Source: Mastigocoleus sp. MO_188.B34
GTDB lineage: Bacteria; Cyanobacteriota; Cyanobacteriia; Cyanobacteriales; Nostocaceae
Assembly (NCBI RefSeq): GCF_030065675.1
Contig: NZ_JASJDK010000053.1
Location: 1 to 36,811, forward strand
DNA length: 36,811 bases
Reading direction: 5' to 3'
In this document: positions 7,648 through 16,826 of the stretch, one piece after another
Numbering within the stretch: the first letter of the stretch is position 1
Layout: every line of letters begins with the position of its first letter
Program-made: the position numbers and the translations under genes
The notes under the pieces: model-generated
The model's database searches: none
Told to the model about the DNA's origin: nothing
Seen by the model: only the letters and a program-made list of their open reading frames with translations

Positions 7648-10600
7648 CTAACTAACAACGGCGAGTTGTTTCTGATTGAGGTAAAAGTATTGACCTCGTT
7701 TTTCCATTAGCTGTTCGTGGGTACCGCTTTCAACCAAAACACCTTTGTTTAAGACTAAAATTAAATCTGCGTTCCTAATTGTGGAAAGACGATGAGCAAT
7801 TACCAATGTTGTTCGATCTTTGAGAATTGTATTGAGATTATTTTGAATAATTCTTTCTGACTCAGTATCGAGGTGAGAGGTTGCTTCATCAAGGATTAGC
7901 AACCGGGGATTTCCTAGAAGAGCGCGGGCGATCGCTAATCGTTGTTTTTGTCCTCCAGAGAGCATTCCACCCCCTTCACCAATCTGGGTTTCGTAACCCA
8001 TCGGTAATTCTTTGATAAATTCATGGGCTCCTGCTTGGTTTGATGCTTCTATTACTTCTTCTAAGCTTGCTTCTGGAAAAGCAATACTAATATTTTCGCG
8101 AATCGTACCACCAAAAAGAAAGGTATCTTGATCCACCACACCAACTTGCTGTCTCAAGGAGGCTAAGGAAATACTACTCATGTCATAACCGTCAATGAAA
8201 ATATTTCCTTCGGTGGGAAGATAGAAGCCTAAACAGAGCTTAGAAAGAGTTGTTTTTCCCGAACCACTACGCCCGACTAAAGCTATTGTCTGTCCTGGTT
8301 TTGCTTCAAAGGAAATGTTTTCTAGATTGTTTATTTCACTATCTGGATTGTAGCGGAAAGTAACTCGATCGAAGCAAATGTGACCTTCTAGAGGTGGGAG
8401 AGACTGATGAATTTCCTCTTGTAGATCTTCTTCCGGTTTACTATCAATAATATCGTTAATGCGCTCGATCGCGATCATTATTTCCTGCAATTCATTCCAC
8501 ACAAAGGTCAGTCTTTGAAATGGACTAATAACATTGCCCATTAACATATTAAAAGCGACTAATTGCCCAATGCTTAGTTCACCTTGGATTACTTGCCAAA
8601 CTCCAAACCATAATAATAATGTAGTAACTAGGGTTTGAATCGCAGAGCTAAATATAGATAGGGTATTACCAATTATTTGTCCTGAAAAAGATTTTTTAAT
8701 AGATTTAGCAAATAGTTCTTCCCAATGCCAACGTACAGTTTGTTCTACTGCTAATGATTTAATTGTGCGAATACCAGTTAAAGATTGAATCAGGTATTTG
8801 GTCTGTTCGTTAGAAGCAGCGAATATTTCCTGAGAAATTTTTCTTAGAAAGGGTGTAGCAACTAAGGCTAACAAAATAAATGGCGGTACGATTACTAACA
8901 CTAATAGTGCTAATTTCCAGCTATACCAGAACATTAACCCGGTATAAACAAACATAGTCAACATATCCAACAAAATGGATAGGGTTTCTCCAGTTAAAAA
9001 TTGCTGGATTTTATGGTTTTCCTGGATGCGGGAAATAATATCGCCAACGTAGCGAGATTCAAAAAATTCCAGAGGTAATCGTAAAGTATGATTAATAAAT
9101 CCGACAATTAGGGCAATATCAATTCGATTCGCCACATGATCTAAAAGATACTGTCGCAATCCCGTCATGGCGATTTTAAAGAAGCCAAAGAGAAGCAATC
9201 CCAATCCTATGGCGTTTAATGTCAAGGTACTGCGTTGTACCACCACTCGATCTAGGAGTAATTGGGTAAAAACTGGTGTAATTAGTCCCAAAACCTGAAT
9301 AAAGACAGAAGCCACAAATATTTCCAACAATACTAGTCGGTGAGGCTTAACCAACTCGATAAATTGCCAAAAAGGAAGATTGCTTTGTTCGGCTTCTTTT
9401 AATAATGCTGTAGGTTGAAGTAATAAAGTATAACCAGTCCAACCAGTTTCAAATTCTGCACGAGTAAGATTGCGCTGACCGATCGCAGGATCGCCGACAA
9501 TGACGTGAGTACGAGTCACTTCATAAACAACGATATAGTGTTTACCTTCCCAATGGGCAATGGCTGGTAAATTTTGTTGCTCTAGTTGCAGAAGGTTAGT
9601 TTTAACTGGTCGGGTTGTAAAACCAATACTTTCTGCTGCAAGGACTAAACCACGTAGTGATGCACCGTTACGGTCAGCATGGGAAATTTCTCGTAGACGA
9701 TTGATGCTAAAACGTTTACCCCAATACTGACCAATCATTACTAAGGAGGCTGCACCACAGTCCGAACTACTTTGCTGTTGAAAGAAGGGATAGCGTCGGG
9801 TAATACGCTGTAATAGGTGACCTACTTGTAGTTTAGGACTGGGAAAATATGCTTGGCTAATTTTTTTTCCTAGTTGTCCCGTTACTATTTCTTGCTGGTT
9901 TTTTTCCGAACTTTTAATTTTCGAACTTTTAATCTTAGGTGTCTGAATTTTGGGTATTTGAGGTTTGGCTCTTTGAAGCTTAGATTTTTGAAGCTTATAT
10001 CTTTGAGTATGAGATGTTGTAATCTGGAATTGGGGATTAAGGTTTTTTCTGTAATTTGCAATATCTGCACTACTTTGCAATTGGATTTGGGATGAATCGG
10101 TATCGGAGGAAATTAGTTGAGCTAGCTGGGGTAGGTAATTGAGTGCTGTTTCCCATTGTTCTGGGTTGAGACTATATATTTCCGTAGGTTGAGTAACTTC
10201 CCAATAGCCATTCTGTTGAGTGGGAGCATCAATACTACCTTGATTTAGAATATTTCCGGAAGTATGTGTTAGTTCCCCCCGTCGAATCAACCATAGCTTT
10301 TGATTGTTAAGACCTTCTGGAAGCTTACCCTGGGATAATTCATGTTTTTCTAGCAGAGATAATATTTCTACTAATCCAGGATGTTTATGTAGGGGAGCAA
10401 GTTGAGGACATAGTAATAAAAAATCTCTGATTACCGCTTGGTGATAAAGATATTCGTTTATTTCATGATACTTTTCATTGAGGTTTTGTAATAATTTACT
10501 CGAAAGATAAGCGAGCTTAACATTCAGCGAAGCTCTGGCTGAATAAGACTGAAATGATACTTCAGAAAACAAAGTATTTTCACCAAAGGAATCCCCCTCA

Positions 10601-10833
10601 TCCAAAGTGAAAAGCAACTCCTGACAATCGTCTACCAACCTTACCTTGCCATTAAGTATTATATATATACCTGCTTGGGCTTCAGTACTTTGCCAAAACT
10701 GTTTTCCCGGAAGTGGTTGTTGGATTTCGATTTTTTTCAGACAGCGATCGAAATCAGAGTCACTAAGCACTGAACCGAGTGTATGGACTAGCTGTTGTCT
10801 ATCAACAGACATAATAAGCGAATCTTGAACCAT
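7648..10833 (-). CDS. HetC-like peptidase C39 ABC exporter with N-terminal cyclic-nucleotide-binding domain
   Basis: This 1061-aa exporter has a CNBD-like domain at about 20-130, with the cassette GDSFGENTLFS..SARA. A divergent region and a very basic Lys/Gln/Ile/Pro linker follow (~265-320). The C39 peptidase domain has Cys359 in SSSDCGAAS, His432 in EGKHYIVV and Asp448 in GDPAIG. A six-helix ABC membrane domain comes next, then the ATPase with Walker A GRSGSGKTT (~854), signature LSGGQKQR (~957) and Walker B LLILDEAT. The C39 domain cuts precursors after GG and the ABC part exports the product. Length and architecture resemble HetC of heterocystous cyanobacteria, but no hetP follows; HlyD and isomerase genes do. 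The CNBD lacks proof of ligand binding. Confidence 0.93.
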   Translation of the reverse strand: MVQDSLIMSVDRQQLVHTLGSVLSDSDFDRCLKKIEIQQPLPGKQFWQSTEAQAGIYIILNGKVRLVDDCQELLFTLDEGDSFGENTLFSEVSFQSYSARASLNVKLAYLSSKLLQNLNEKYHEINEYLYHQAVIRDFLLLCPQLAPLHKHPGLVEILSLLEKHELSQGKLPEGLNNQKLWLIRRGELTHTSGNILNQGSIDAPTQQNGYWEVTQPTEIYSLNPEQWETALNYLPQLAQLISSDTDSSQIQLQSSADIANYRKNLNPQFQITTSHTQRYKLQKSKLQRAKPQIPKIQTPKIKSSKIKSSEKNQQEIVTGQLGKKISQAYFPSPKLQVGHLLQRITRRYPFFQQQSSSDCGAASLVMIGQYWGKRFSINRLREISHADRNGASLRGLVLAAESIGFTTRPVKTNLLQLEQQNLPAIAHWEGKHYIVVYEVTRTHVIVGDPAIGQRNLTRAEFETGWTGYTLLLQPTALLKEAEQSNLPFWQFIELVKPHRLVLLEIFVASVFIQVLGLITPVFTQLLLDRVVVQRSTLTLNAIGLGLLLFGFFKIAMTGLRQYLLDHVANRIDIALIVGFINHTLRLPLEFFESRYVGDIISRIQENHKIQQFLTGETLSILLDMLTMFVYTGLMFWYSWKLALLVLVIVPPFILLALVATPFLRKISQEIFAASNEQTKYLIQSLTGIRTIKSLAVEQTVRWHWEELFAKSIKKSFSGQIIGNTLSIFSSAIQTLVTTLLLWFGVWQVIQGELSIGQLVAFNMLMGNVISPFQRLTFVWNELQEIMIAIERINDIIDSKPEEDLQEEIHQSLPPLEGHICFDRVTFRYNPDSEINNLENISFEAKPGQTIALVGRSGSGKTTLSKLCLGFYLPTEGNIFIDGYDMSSISLASLRQQVGVVDQDTFLFGGTIRENISIAFPEASLEEVIEASNQAGAHEFIKELPMGYETQIGEGGGMLSGGQKQRLAIARALLGNPRLLILDEATSHLDTESERIIQNNLNTILKDRTTLVIAHRLSTIRNADLILVLNKGVLVESGTHEQLMEKRGQYFYLNQKQLAVVS

Positions 10834-10853
10834 AAGACCTTTAACCGTAAAAT

Positions 10854-10903
10854 CTTGAACTATAGTTAAAATCTCAACCTTGAACTACAATTAAAATGTC
10901 AAC
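10854..10903. repeat. 25-bp tandem repeat between HTH gene and exporter
   Basis: Two units beginning CTTGAACTA and ending TCAAC lie at 10854-10878 and 10879-10903, differing at three positions. The second unit covers the stop codon of the HTH gene. A third, degenerate unit may lie at about 10823-10850. The duplication probably shaped the present 3' end of that gene. Confidence 0.75.
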
Positions 10904-11465
10904 CGAAAAAATTTAATTGCCACATTTGATCGGATCCAGACGTGCAAACAGATGGTAGTTCTTGTAATAAGAGATTTGAGTTATCTTTGCTGTTATCAGT
11001 TGTCAAACCCTTAACAGATTTAGGACGGGTAGAAAGTCCCATTTGTTTAAGCAGACGATTAACATGACGAGCAGTGACTTCAATTCCTAGTTCCTTACTT
11101 AAATGCTTACTCAACCACTGTCCCGTCCAACGCTCAAATGAATAACCATAATTGCGAGGACTGTTGGTTACCAATTCTTTTAATCGCTCCAGGTATTCCT
11201 CACTCGTGACTTTGGGACGACCAATGGGACAATCATTCCAATTGTGTGCTTGACCCGATCGCGCTTGTGCGATCCAATATCGAGCAGTTTCCTGAGTACA
11301 TCCTAAAGTTTTGCTAATTTGGGCTTTGGTGTAACCCATATCTGCAAGCAACATAATTTGAATGCGACAATGATATTTTGGATGTAGATTTGTTTGCAAG
11401 TTTTTCTCAAGCAGTTTTCGTTGAAAAGAGGTTAAGTATTTGCTAATATTTTTCGTGTTTTCCAT
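10899..11465 (-). CDS. Winged-HTH protein like the N-terminal region of IS630 transposases
   Basis: This is a 188-aa protein. The second ATG is chosen because GGGAGGA sits 6 nt before it and touches the first ATG. Residues ~30-75 form an HTH with GYTKAQISKTLGCTQETARYWIAQAR, followed by GRPK and a second winged-helix region (~95-150, SFERWTGQWLSKHLSKELGIEVTARHVNRLLKQMGLS). Both are typical of the DNA-binding half of IS630/Tc1-type transposases. The DDE catalytic domain is absent and the protein ends shortly after the HTHs. It lies 65 bp before the exporter on the same strand. It could be a domesticated regulator of export system 1 or simply a truncated transposase; its intact reading frame and good ribosome binding site favour the former. 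Confidence 0.75.
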   Translation of the reverse strand: MENTKNISKYLTSFQRKLLEKNLQTNLHPKYHCRIQIMLLADMGYTKAQISKTLGCTQETARYWIAQARSGQAHNWNDCPIGRPKVTSEEYLERLKELVTNSPRNYGYSFERWTGQWLSKHLSKELGIEVTARHVNRLLKQMGLSTRPKSVKGLTTDNSKDNSNLLLQELPSVCTSGSDQMWQLNFFG

Positions 11466-12093
11466 CGTCATTCCTCCCGATCAAACTTTATTTACTGGTT
11501 TGATTTCATAAGAAAATTTCTTACCTAAAAAAGTAAGTAAGTCAAAATATGATTTGCAAATTCTCACGGAGCTATAAATTTTCAGAAGACTTTACCTGAG
11601 ACTGAGACGAGATAGTTTGCAAACAGGATAAATCATGATACAAACAAATTTAAAAAAAAAACCTATATAATGGATATGCTCAGGTTGTAATAATAAATAT
11701 TTCTAAGTCTTCTGTAGGAATTTATTTAATACTTACAGTAGCTTTTGACTCTAATTTATTTTGACTATTATTTATTAATAAGTATTTGGACAAAATTTAT
11801 TGTATGTTCTGTCCTGTTAATTTTATTTTCGCTAAAAGTATAATAATCTTGTTACTATCGACTGGTTGTCTCAAACCATCCATCTGGATAGTTCTGGGAT
11901 ATCATCCACTAGGTTATTGATGTTGAATTAATATATTAGCAAAGCGCGATCGCTTTATATAAAATACTTGTAGAGACATAGCAATGCCATGTCTCTATAC
12001 TTGGTTTCATATTTTTTCTTTTTATCTAAATTTTGCGTTAGTTAAATCGACTGATTTTGTGCTCAAAGGATATATATTTTCTTTCAAGGTACA
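11466..12093. other. Non-coding region upstream of the HTH gene
   Basis: No gene is recognised in this AT-rich stretch. It contains a HIP1 site near 11946 and a short dispersed repeat (CCATCTGGATA 11880-11890 with GGATATCATCCAC 11897-11909) that recurs at 12773-12832. Confidence 0.5.
11880..11917. repeat. Dispersed CATCTGGATA/GGATATCATCCAC repeat, copy 1
   Basis: CCATCTGGATA is followed 6 nt later by GGATATCATCCAC and then AGGTTAT. The same two blocks in the same order occur at 12773-12832, where extra sequence separates them. Each block contains complementary GGAT/ATCC elements, so small hairpins can form. Function is unknown. Confidence 0.6.
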
Positions 12094-12678
12094 TCAGCTA
12101 TCAGAATGATATGGAAAAGATGAGTGGTGAAGGTCGATAAGTAATTGTCCGCTTTCATTCTTTTTATAACCAAAAGTAAAATCTGCTTTTATTTCTTGAC
12201 CAGTATGAGCATCAGTAAAGTAATAATCCCCCACCGCTAAAGCATAATGATAATTAACAATGATCCCTGCATTTTCAAACCTAACTTTACTCCAAGGTTG
12301 AAGTGCAAATCCACGATCGTCACAGAAAATACCTTGGACAAAATAAGATATTGCTTCTTCCTTAGTTAAGCGAAACTCTTCTTCTACAGCTTTTCTTGGT
12401 TTAAATAAAACCGTACCTTCGTCATAACCGTACAGCATATCAATAATTTCTGCAGCTAAAGCTCTGTAGTCTTCTCCATTCATATATGCTTTACCGATTG
12501 CAACAATTCCATATCCCCAAGCCTTTTGGGCGTTAATCACATCTTCTCGGGAAATACCACCACTTTTATTTTTTACTACTTTTGATACATTCTTATTAAA
12601 AAAGTTAGTATTTAATACTGAATCCAATATTGCCATAAATCCTTGTGGTGGAAATTTTACGTTTTGGTGACTACTCAT
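12094..12678 (-). CDS. NTF2-like (SnoaL/CaMKII association type) conserved protein
   Basis: This is a 194-aa soluble protein. The pattern AQKAWGYGIVAIGKAY, YGYDEGTVLFKPRKAVEEEFR, ISYFVQGI, GFALQPWSKVRFENAGIIVN and the end LHHSSFPY belongs to a widespread family with an NTF2-like cone fold. Members are sometimes labelled phosphoribosyl-AMP cyclohydrolase, which I think is a misnomer because the HisI zinc-site motifs are not seen. There is no signal peptide and no obvious operon partner; purB is divergent. The biochemical role is not known to me. Confidence 0.75.
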   Translation of the reverse strand: MSSHQNVKFPPQGFMAILDSVLNTNFFNKNVSKVVKNKSGGISREDVINAQKAWGYGIVAIGKAYMNGEDYRALAAEIIDMLYGYDEGTVLFKPRKAVEEEFRLTKEEAISYFVQGIFCDDRGFALQPWSKVRFENAGIIVNYHYALAVGDYYFTDAHTGQEIKADFTFGYKKNESGQLLIDLHHSSFPYHSDS

Positions 12679-12772
12679 CTCTGTATTGTTTCCTAAAGTC
12701 GTAAAGGTAACAAATTTTTTTTCATTGCCTGGTGACTTTAGTTTCGTCTAAAACACGCTGTTATTATCACCA

Positions 12773-12832
12773 CCATCTGGATATTTCAACCCGGTCAACC
12801 GGATACTTATTGGATATCATCCACCCGGTTAT
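12773..12832. repeat. Dispersed CATCTGGATA/GGATATCATCCAC repeat, copy 2
   Basis: CCATCTGGATA (12773-12783) and GGATATCATCCAC (12812-12824) flank an ACCCGGTCAACCGGATA insert, and CCGGTTAT follows. It is related to 11880-11917. The inner CCGGT/ACCGG elements make additional short stems possible. Confidence 0.6.
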
Positions 12833-12868
12833 GGGAAGTGTGGGAAGTGTGGGAAGTTTGGCAGGTTT
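12833..12868 (+). repeat. Short 9-bp tandem array
   Basis: GGGAAGTGT-like units occur about three times, then degenerate into GGGAAGTTTGGCAGGTTTGGGAAG. This is the simple repeat class often found between cyanobacterial genes. Confidence 0.7.
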
Positions 12869-12991
12869 GGGAAGAAATGCTAATAAATATAAATATTTTC
12901 CTGACTAAAAACTTTACCCGATCTAAAACCAGGACTTTGGTCGCATTTACGGTAAAATATGACCGTTGGGAACTATAATATATGGCGGACT

Positions 12992-14287
12992 GTGATTGAG
13001 CGTTATACCCTACCCGAAATGGGGCACTTATGGACTGATAGCTACAAGTTTACAACTTGGTTGAAAGTGGAAATTGCTGTTTGTGAGGCACAAGCCGAAC
13101 TTGGTTATATTCCCCAGGAAGCTGTTAAAGAAATTAAAGCAAAGGCAGATTTTGACCCTGAACGAGTATTAGAAATTGAAGCTGAAGTCCGCCATGATGT
13201 CATAGCATTCTTAACCAATGTAAATGAATATGTAGGCGATGCGGGGCGTTACATTCATTTAGGAATGACTAGCTCTGATGTGCTTGATACTGCACTGGCT
13301 TTACAAATGGTCGCTAGTCTAGACTTAATTATCCAAAGACTGGAAGATTTAATAGTTGCAATTCGCCGCAAAGCAACAGAACATCGTTACACAATAATGA
13401 TTGGGCGTTCCCACGGAATTCACGCCGAACCGATTACTTTTGGTTTTAAACTAGCGGGATGGTTAGCGGAAGCTTTACGCCATCAAGAACGCCTGCAAAC
13501 ATTGCGGAAAACAATCGCTGTAGGTAAAATTTCCGGTGCAGTGGGAACCTATGCAAACATTGAACCACGGGTAGAAGCCATTGCTTGCGAATTACTTGGT
13601 TTAACCCCTGATACTGCATCAACACAGGTCATTTCCCGCGATATCCACGCTGATTTTGTTCAACAATTAGCTTTAATTGCTGCTTCAATCGAACGGTTTT
13701 CGGTGGAAATTCGTAATTTGCAAAAAACGGATGTTTTGGAAGTTGAAGAATATTTTTCCAAGGGACAAAAAGGTTCTTCAGCAATGCCCCATAAGCGTAA
13801 CCCAATTCGTTCCGAAAGACTAACGGGAATGGCAAGAATTATTAGAAGTCATGCGATCGCAGCAGTTGAAAATGTGGCATTATGGCACGAGCGAGATATT
13901 TCCCACAGTTCCGTTGAGCGGGTGATTTTGCCGGATGCTTGCATTTTGACTCATTTCATGTTGGTGGAAATGACTAAATTGATGGAAAATTTGTTAGTCT
14001 ATCCAGACAACATGGCGCGAAATATGAACTGTTACGGCGGTGTAGTTTTCAGTCAACGAGTAATGCTGGGCTTAGTGGAAAAAGGAATTAGCCGCGAAGA
14101 AGCATATAAAATAGTCCAAGAAAATGCTCATGCAGCTTGGAACCAACCACAAGGTAATTTCCGCGACTTAGTTAACCGCGATACTCGCATTACCGATAAA
14201 TTATCTGTTGCAGAGATTGAAGCTTGTTTCGATCCGCAACATCATTTACAACATTTAGATCGAGTTTATGAAAGATTGAGCATATAA
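12992..14287 (+). CDS. purB: Adenylosuccinate lyase
   Basis: PurB catalyses two fumarate-releasing steps of purine synthesis (SAICAR to AICAR, adenylosuccinate to AMP) in the cytoplasm. The protein shows the superfamily signature GSSAMPHKRNPIRSE, the catalytic-region motif TSSDVLDTA, and GRSHGIHAEPITFG with the conserved histidine. The GTG at 12992 gives VIERYTLPEMG and 431 aa, the usual cyanobacterial length. The ATG at 12959 would add 11 unconserved residues but is also possible. The gene stands alone between the divergent NTF2-like gene and the convergent exporter. It is ordinary core metabolism with no oddity apart from the start. Confidence 0.97.
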   Translation: MIERYTLPEMGHLWTDSYKFTTWLKVEIAVCEAQAELGYIPQEAVKEIKAKADFDPERVLEIEAEVRHDVIAFLTNVNEYVGDAGRYIHLGMTSSDVLDTALALQMVASLDLIIQRLEDLIVAIRRKATEHRYTIMIGRSHGIHAEPITFGFKLAGWLAEALRHQERLQTLRKTIAVGKISGAVGTYANIEPRVEAIACELLGLTPDTASTQVISRDIHADFVQQLALIAASIERFSVEIRNLQKTDVLEVEEYFSKGQKGSSAMPHKRNPIRSERLTGMARIIRSHAIAAVENVALWHERDISHSSVERVILPDACILTHFMLVEMTKLMENLLVYPDNMARNMNCYGGVVFSQRVMLGLVEKGISREEAYKIVQENAHAAWNQPQGNFRDLVNRDTRITDKLSVAEIEACFDPQHHLQHLDRVYERLSI

Positions 14288-14353
14288 AAAGTCAAAAGTC
14301 AAAAGTAAAAAGTCAAAAATAAGAAATTAACTCAAGTTGTTAATGAAATTGTA

Positions 14354-14458
14354 GTGGACTGACACGCCTAAAATGATGCAATAGATTTGTCCTAAAATTT
14401 ATTTCAATTAATGATTTTTGGATTTTGCTAATGCACTATTTTAGCTGTGTCAGTCCAC
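14354..14458. mobile_element. 105-bp IS630/Tc1-mariner-type MITE
   Basis: The ends are 27-bp terminal inverted repeats: GTGGACTGACAC...ATGCA on the left and the complement of TGCAC...GTGTCAGTCCAC on the right, with 23 of 27 positions matching. It is flanked on both sides by TA (14352-14353 and 14459-14460), the target duplication of the IS630/Tc1-mariner superfamily. There is no coding capacity, so it must have been moved by a transposase encoded elsewhere. It lies between the convergent purB and exporter genes, where its hairpin could also serve as a bidirectional terminator. Confidence 0.85.
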
Positions 14459-14494
14459 TACTAGCTATTAACTTATATTGGTTTTGAGAGAAAT

Positions 14495-16693
14495 CTATTG
14501 TACCAATGTTATCTCGCTACTAGAATTACCTAAGAATTCTTGATGTTTCCCAGGAATTGAATGCAAATATTCAAGAGAACCATGTTGTTCTACTTTTCCT
14601 TTCTCTAAAAGAACTACCCAATCTGCACGATTAATTGCACTCGGTCGATGGGTAATAATAATTGTAGTTTTTCCCTGACGGTGATATAGAAGTTGTTTTA
14701 GTACCCTCGATTCGCTAATTGGGTCTAGTCCCGAAGTGGCTTCATCTAAAATCAGGATGGGAGGATTATTAACTATTGCTCTGGCGATCGCTAATCTTTG
14801 TCTTTGTCCTCCAGATAAATTAGCTCCAAATTCCCCTAAGGTTGTTTGATATTTATTTGGAAGTTGACTGATAAATTCATCAGCTTCTGCAACCTGACAA
14901 GCAATCACAATTTGTTCCAAGGAAACTTGAGGATTACCTAAACGGAAGTTTTCCAGGATTGAACGACTCCAAAAATGGGGTTCTTGAGGAACTAAAACTA
15001 TTTGCTGTCGCAAGCATTCCAAAGAAATATCTTGTAGGTTATACAAACCAATGCGGATATTACCCGATTGGGGTTGATATAAACCCGTAATTAGTTTTGC
15101 TAAAGTGCTTTTACCACAACCAGATTTACCAATAAATGCGATCGCCTTACCTCCAGGAAGTTTAATTGTAAAGTCGTCAAGTAAGGTTGCTCTTCCTATA
15201 TGGTGAAAACAAATACTGTTGAAGTATATATCTTTGTTATCAGGAATTTCGACAAAGGGCTTCTTAGTATCTTCCACAGCTTCTGGAGTTGCATCTATTA
15301 CTTCTAATAGGCGGGTAACAGCGGTTTTCGAGCGAAAATATTCATCTGCAAGGTTCATTATTAAACTAATAAAGGCTAAGACATTAGCTTGCATGACATT
15401 AAAAGCCAGTAATTGTCCAATGCTTAGTTCCCGATTGATTACCAACATGCTACCCATTACCAGTAAGGTAATCCCACCAAGTTTTGCCACAACCCTAGTG
15501 ATAGTACTGTTAATAATGCTGATGTGAATTGTACCAAAAGTTAAATTTGCTAGACGACCAAAGCGGCTCTGAAATTCCTCCCAGAATTGGGGTACAGCAT
15601 TTGTTACTTTGAGGACTAATGCACCTTTGAATGTCTCTACTAAAATACCTTGGTTTTCTGCTGATAGGACTAAAAGACTACGAGTTTTTTGCCGCAGAGC
15701 AGGGAGCATGGGTAAGGCTGAAAGCGCCATGATTATGGAAATTAATACTGCGACCAAGGTCAATTTCCAACTGTAGAAAAGCATGAAACCCAGAGAAATC
15801 ACAGTGATAAAAAATTGACTGGGTAAGCTAGCAACAACCTGTGATACTAACTGATTAATTTCGTTAATATCTCTGAGTCGACTGACGATTTCCCCACTAC
15901 GACGAGCCTCATAATAACTTAAGGGTAAGTGTAATAGTTTGCGTCCAAATTCTAATACTAGCCCTAACTGTATTCTTTGACTGAAGTGAGCGATCATCAT
16001 GGACTGTAAAAATTGCAAACATCCACTAAACAGAGTCATACCTATAACAGCGATCGCAACTACTGTTAATAGGTCAGTATCTTGTCGGACTAAAACATCA
16101 TCAGTCAAAATCTGAATTAAAACTGGACTAGCTAAAGAGAGCAAACCTAAAACCAGATTAACAACTAAAACCTGAATTAGAAGGTTTCTATAGCGCCAAA
16201 CTCGCTTAAAAAAGCGTCCAAATCCCTCTTGAGAAGCATCTGAAGTTAGAGATGATTTGGAAAAATCATTACCTGGTTCGAGCAATAAAGCTATTCCATC
16301 CCAAGCTTCTTTTAATTCCTGTCTGCTGAGATAGCGCAAACCAAATGCTGGATCTGCAATTACATATTTTTTTCCAGACTTACCATATAAAACTACCCAA
16401 TGACGTCCCTGCCAATGAATAATTGTAGGTAGAATCATTTCTTGTAGTTTATCTAAAATTGCAGGGGAAGCTTTTACCGAACGAGCATTGAAACCAAGTG
16501 ATTCCGCACCGCGCTTTAAACCCAAAAGGGTTGTACCGTACTGTCCCGTACCTACAGCTTCTCGGCTACGGTTAATACTTATAATTTGACCGTAATATTT
16601 GCATACCGAAGCCAAACAAGCAGCTCCACAGTCTTCTTCACTGTTTTGGCGAATGCATTCGTATTTAGTACGTTTTTTAAATAGAGACAACAT
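14495..16693 (-). CDS. Peptidase C39 ABC exporter (export system 2)
   Basis: This 732-aa bacteriocin-type exporter opens with a C39 peptidase domain. All three catalytic residues are visible: Cys22 in NSEEDCGAAC, His98 in WQGRHWVVLYG and Asp114 in IADPAFG. The ABC membrane domain spans about 165-450. The ATPase has Walker A GKSGCGKST (~521-529), signature LSGGQRQR (~626) and Walker B ILILDEAT (~643). It cleaves leaders after GG and exports the cargo. It is the last gene of a minus-strand run that includes HlyD (133 bp upstream) and five precursor genes with GG leaders, so its substrates are probably those. Unlike exporter 1 it has no CNBD. Confidence 0.95.
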   Translation of the reverse strand: MLSLFKKRTKYECIRQNSEEDCGAACLASVCKYYGQIISINRSREAVGTGQYGTTLLGLKRGAESLGFNARSVKASPAILDKLQEMILPTIIHWQGRHWVVLYGKSGKKYVIADPAFGLRYLSRQELKEAWDGIALLLEPGNDFSKSSLTSDASQEGFGRFFKRVWRYRNLLIQVLVVNLVLGLLSLASPVLIQILTDDVLVRQDTDLLTVVAIAVIGMTLFSGCLQFLQSMMIAHFSQRIQLGLVLEFGRKLLHLPLSYYEARRSGEIVSRLRDINEINQLVSQVVASLPSQFFITVISLGFMLFYSWKLTLVAVLISIIMALSALPMLPALRQKTRSLLVLSAENQGILVETFKGALVLKVTNAVPQFWEEFQSRFGRLANLTFGTIHISIINSTITRVVAKLGGITLLVMGSMLVINRELSIGQLLAFNVMQANVLAFISLIMNLADEYFRSKTAVTRLLEVIDATPEAVEDTKKPFVEIPDNKDIYFNSICFHHIGRATLLDDFTIKLPGGKAIAFIGKSGCGKSTLAKLITGLYQPQSGNIRIGLYNLQDISLECLRQQIVLVPQEPHFWSRSILENFRLGNPQVSLEQIVIACQVAEADEFISQLPNKYQTTLGEFGANLSGGQRQRLAIARAIVNNPPILILDEATSGLDPISESRVLKQLLYHRQGKTTIIITHRPSAINRADWVVLLEKGKVEQHGSLEYLHSIPGKHQEFLGNSSSEITLVQ

Positions 16694-16826
16694 AGTCTTT
16701 TATGTTTAATGTGTTTAAATTCTTCTGGTTCTTAAGCTCATCCCGAATAATAGAATTAAGTTCTAATTTGTAACATCACACGCTCGGAATTATTAATAAA
16801 TTTCCCAATTACCCATTACCAATTAC

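Larger units (their letters stand above)
12679..12991. other. Intergenic region between NTF2-like gene and purB
   Basis: This is the divergent promoter region. It contains the second copy of the dispersed repeat (12773-12832) and a short GGGAAGTGT tandem array (12833-12868). The purB start could be the ATG at 12959 or the GTG at 12992. Confidence 0.5.

Noticed and set aside
9874-10095. Plus-strand frame inside the exporter gene with repeated FRTFNLR-like words
   Set aside because: It mirrors the low-complexity Lys/Gln linker of the exporter read on the opposite strand.
12094-12678. HisI (phosphoribosyl-AMP cyclohydrolase) assignment
   Set aside because: The length and motifs match NTF2-like proteins sometimes given that label; HisI zinc and catalytic motifs are not seen.
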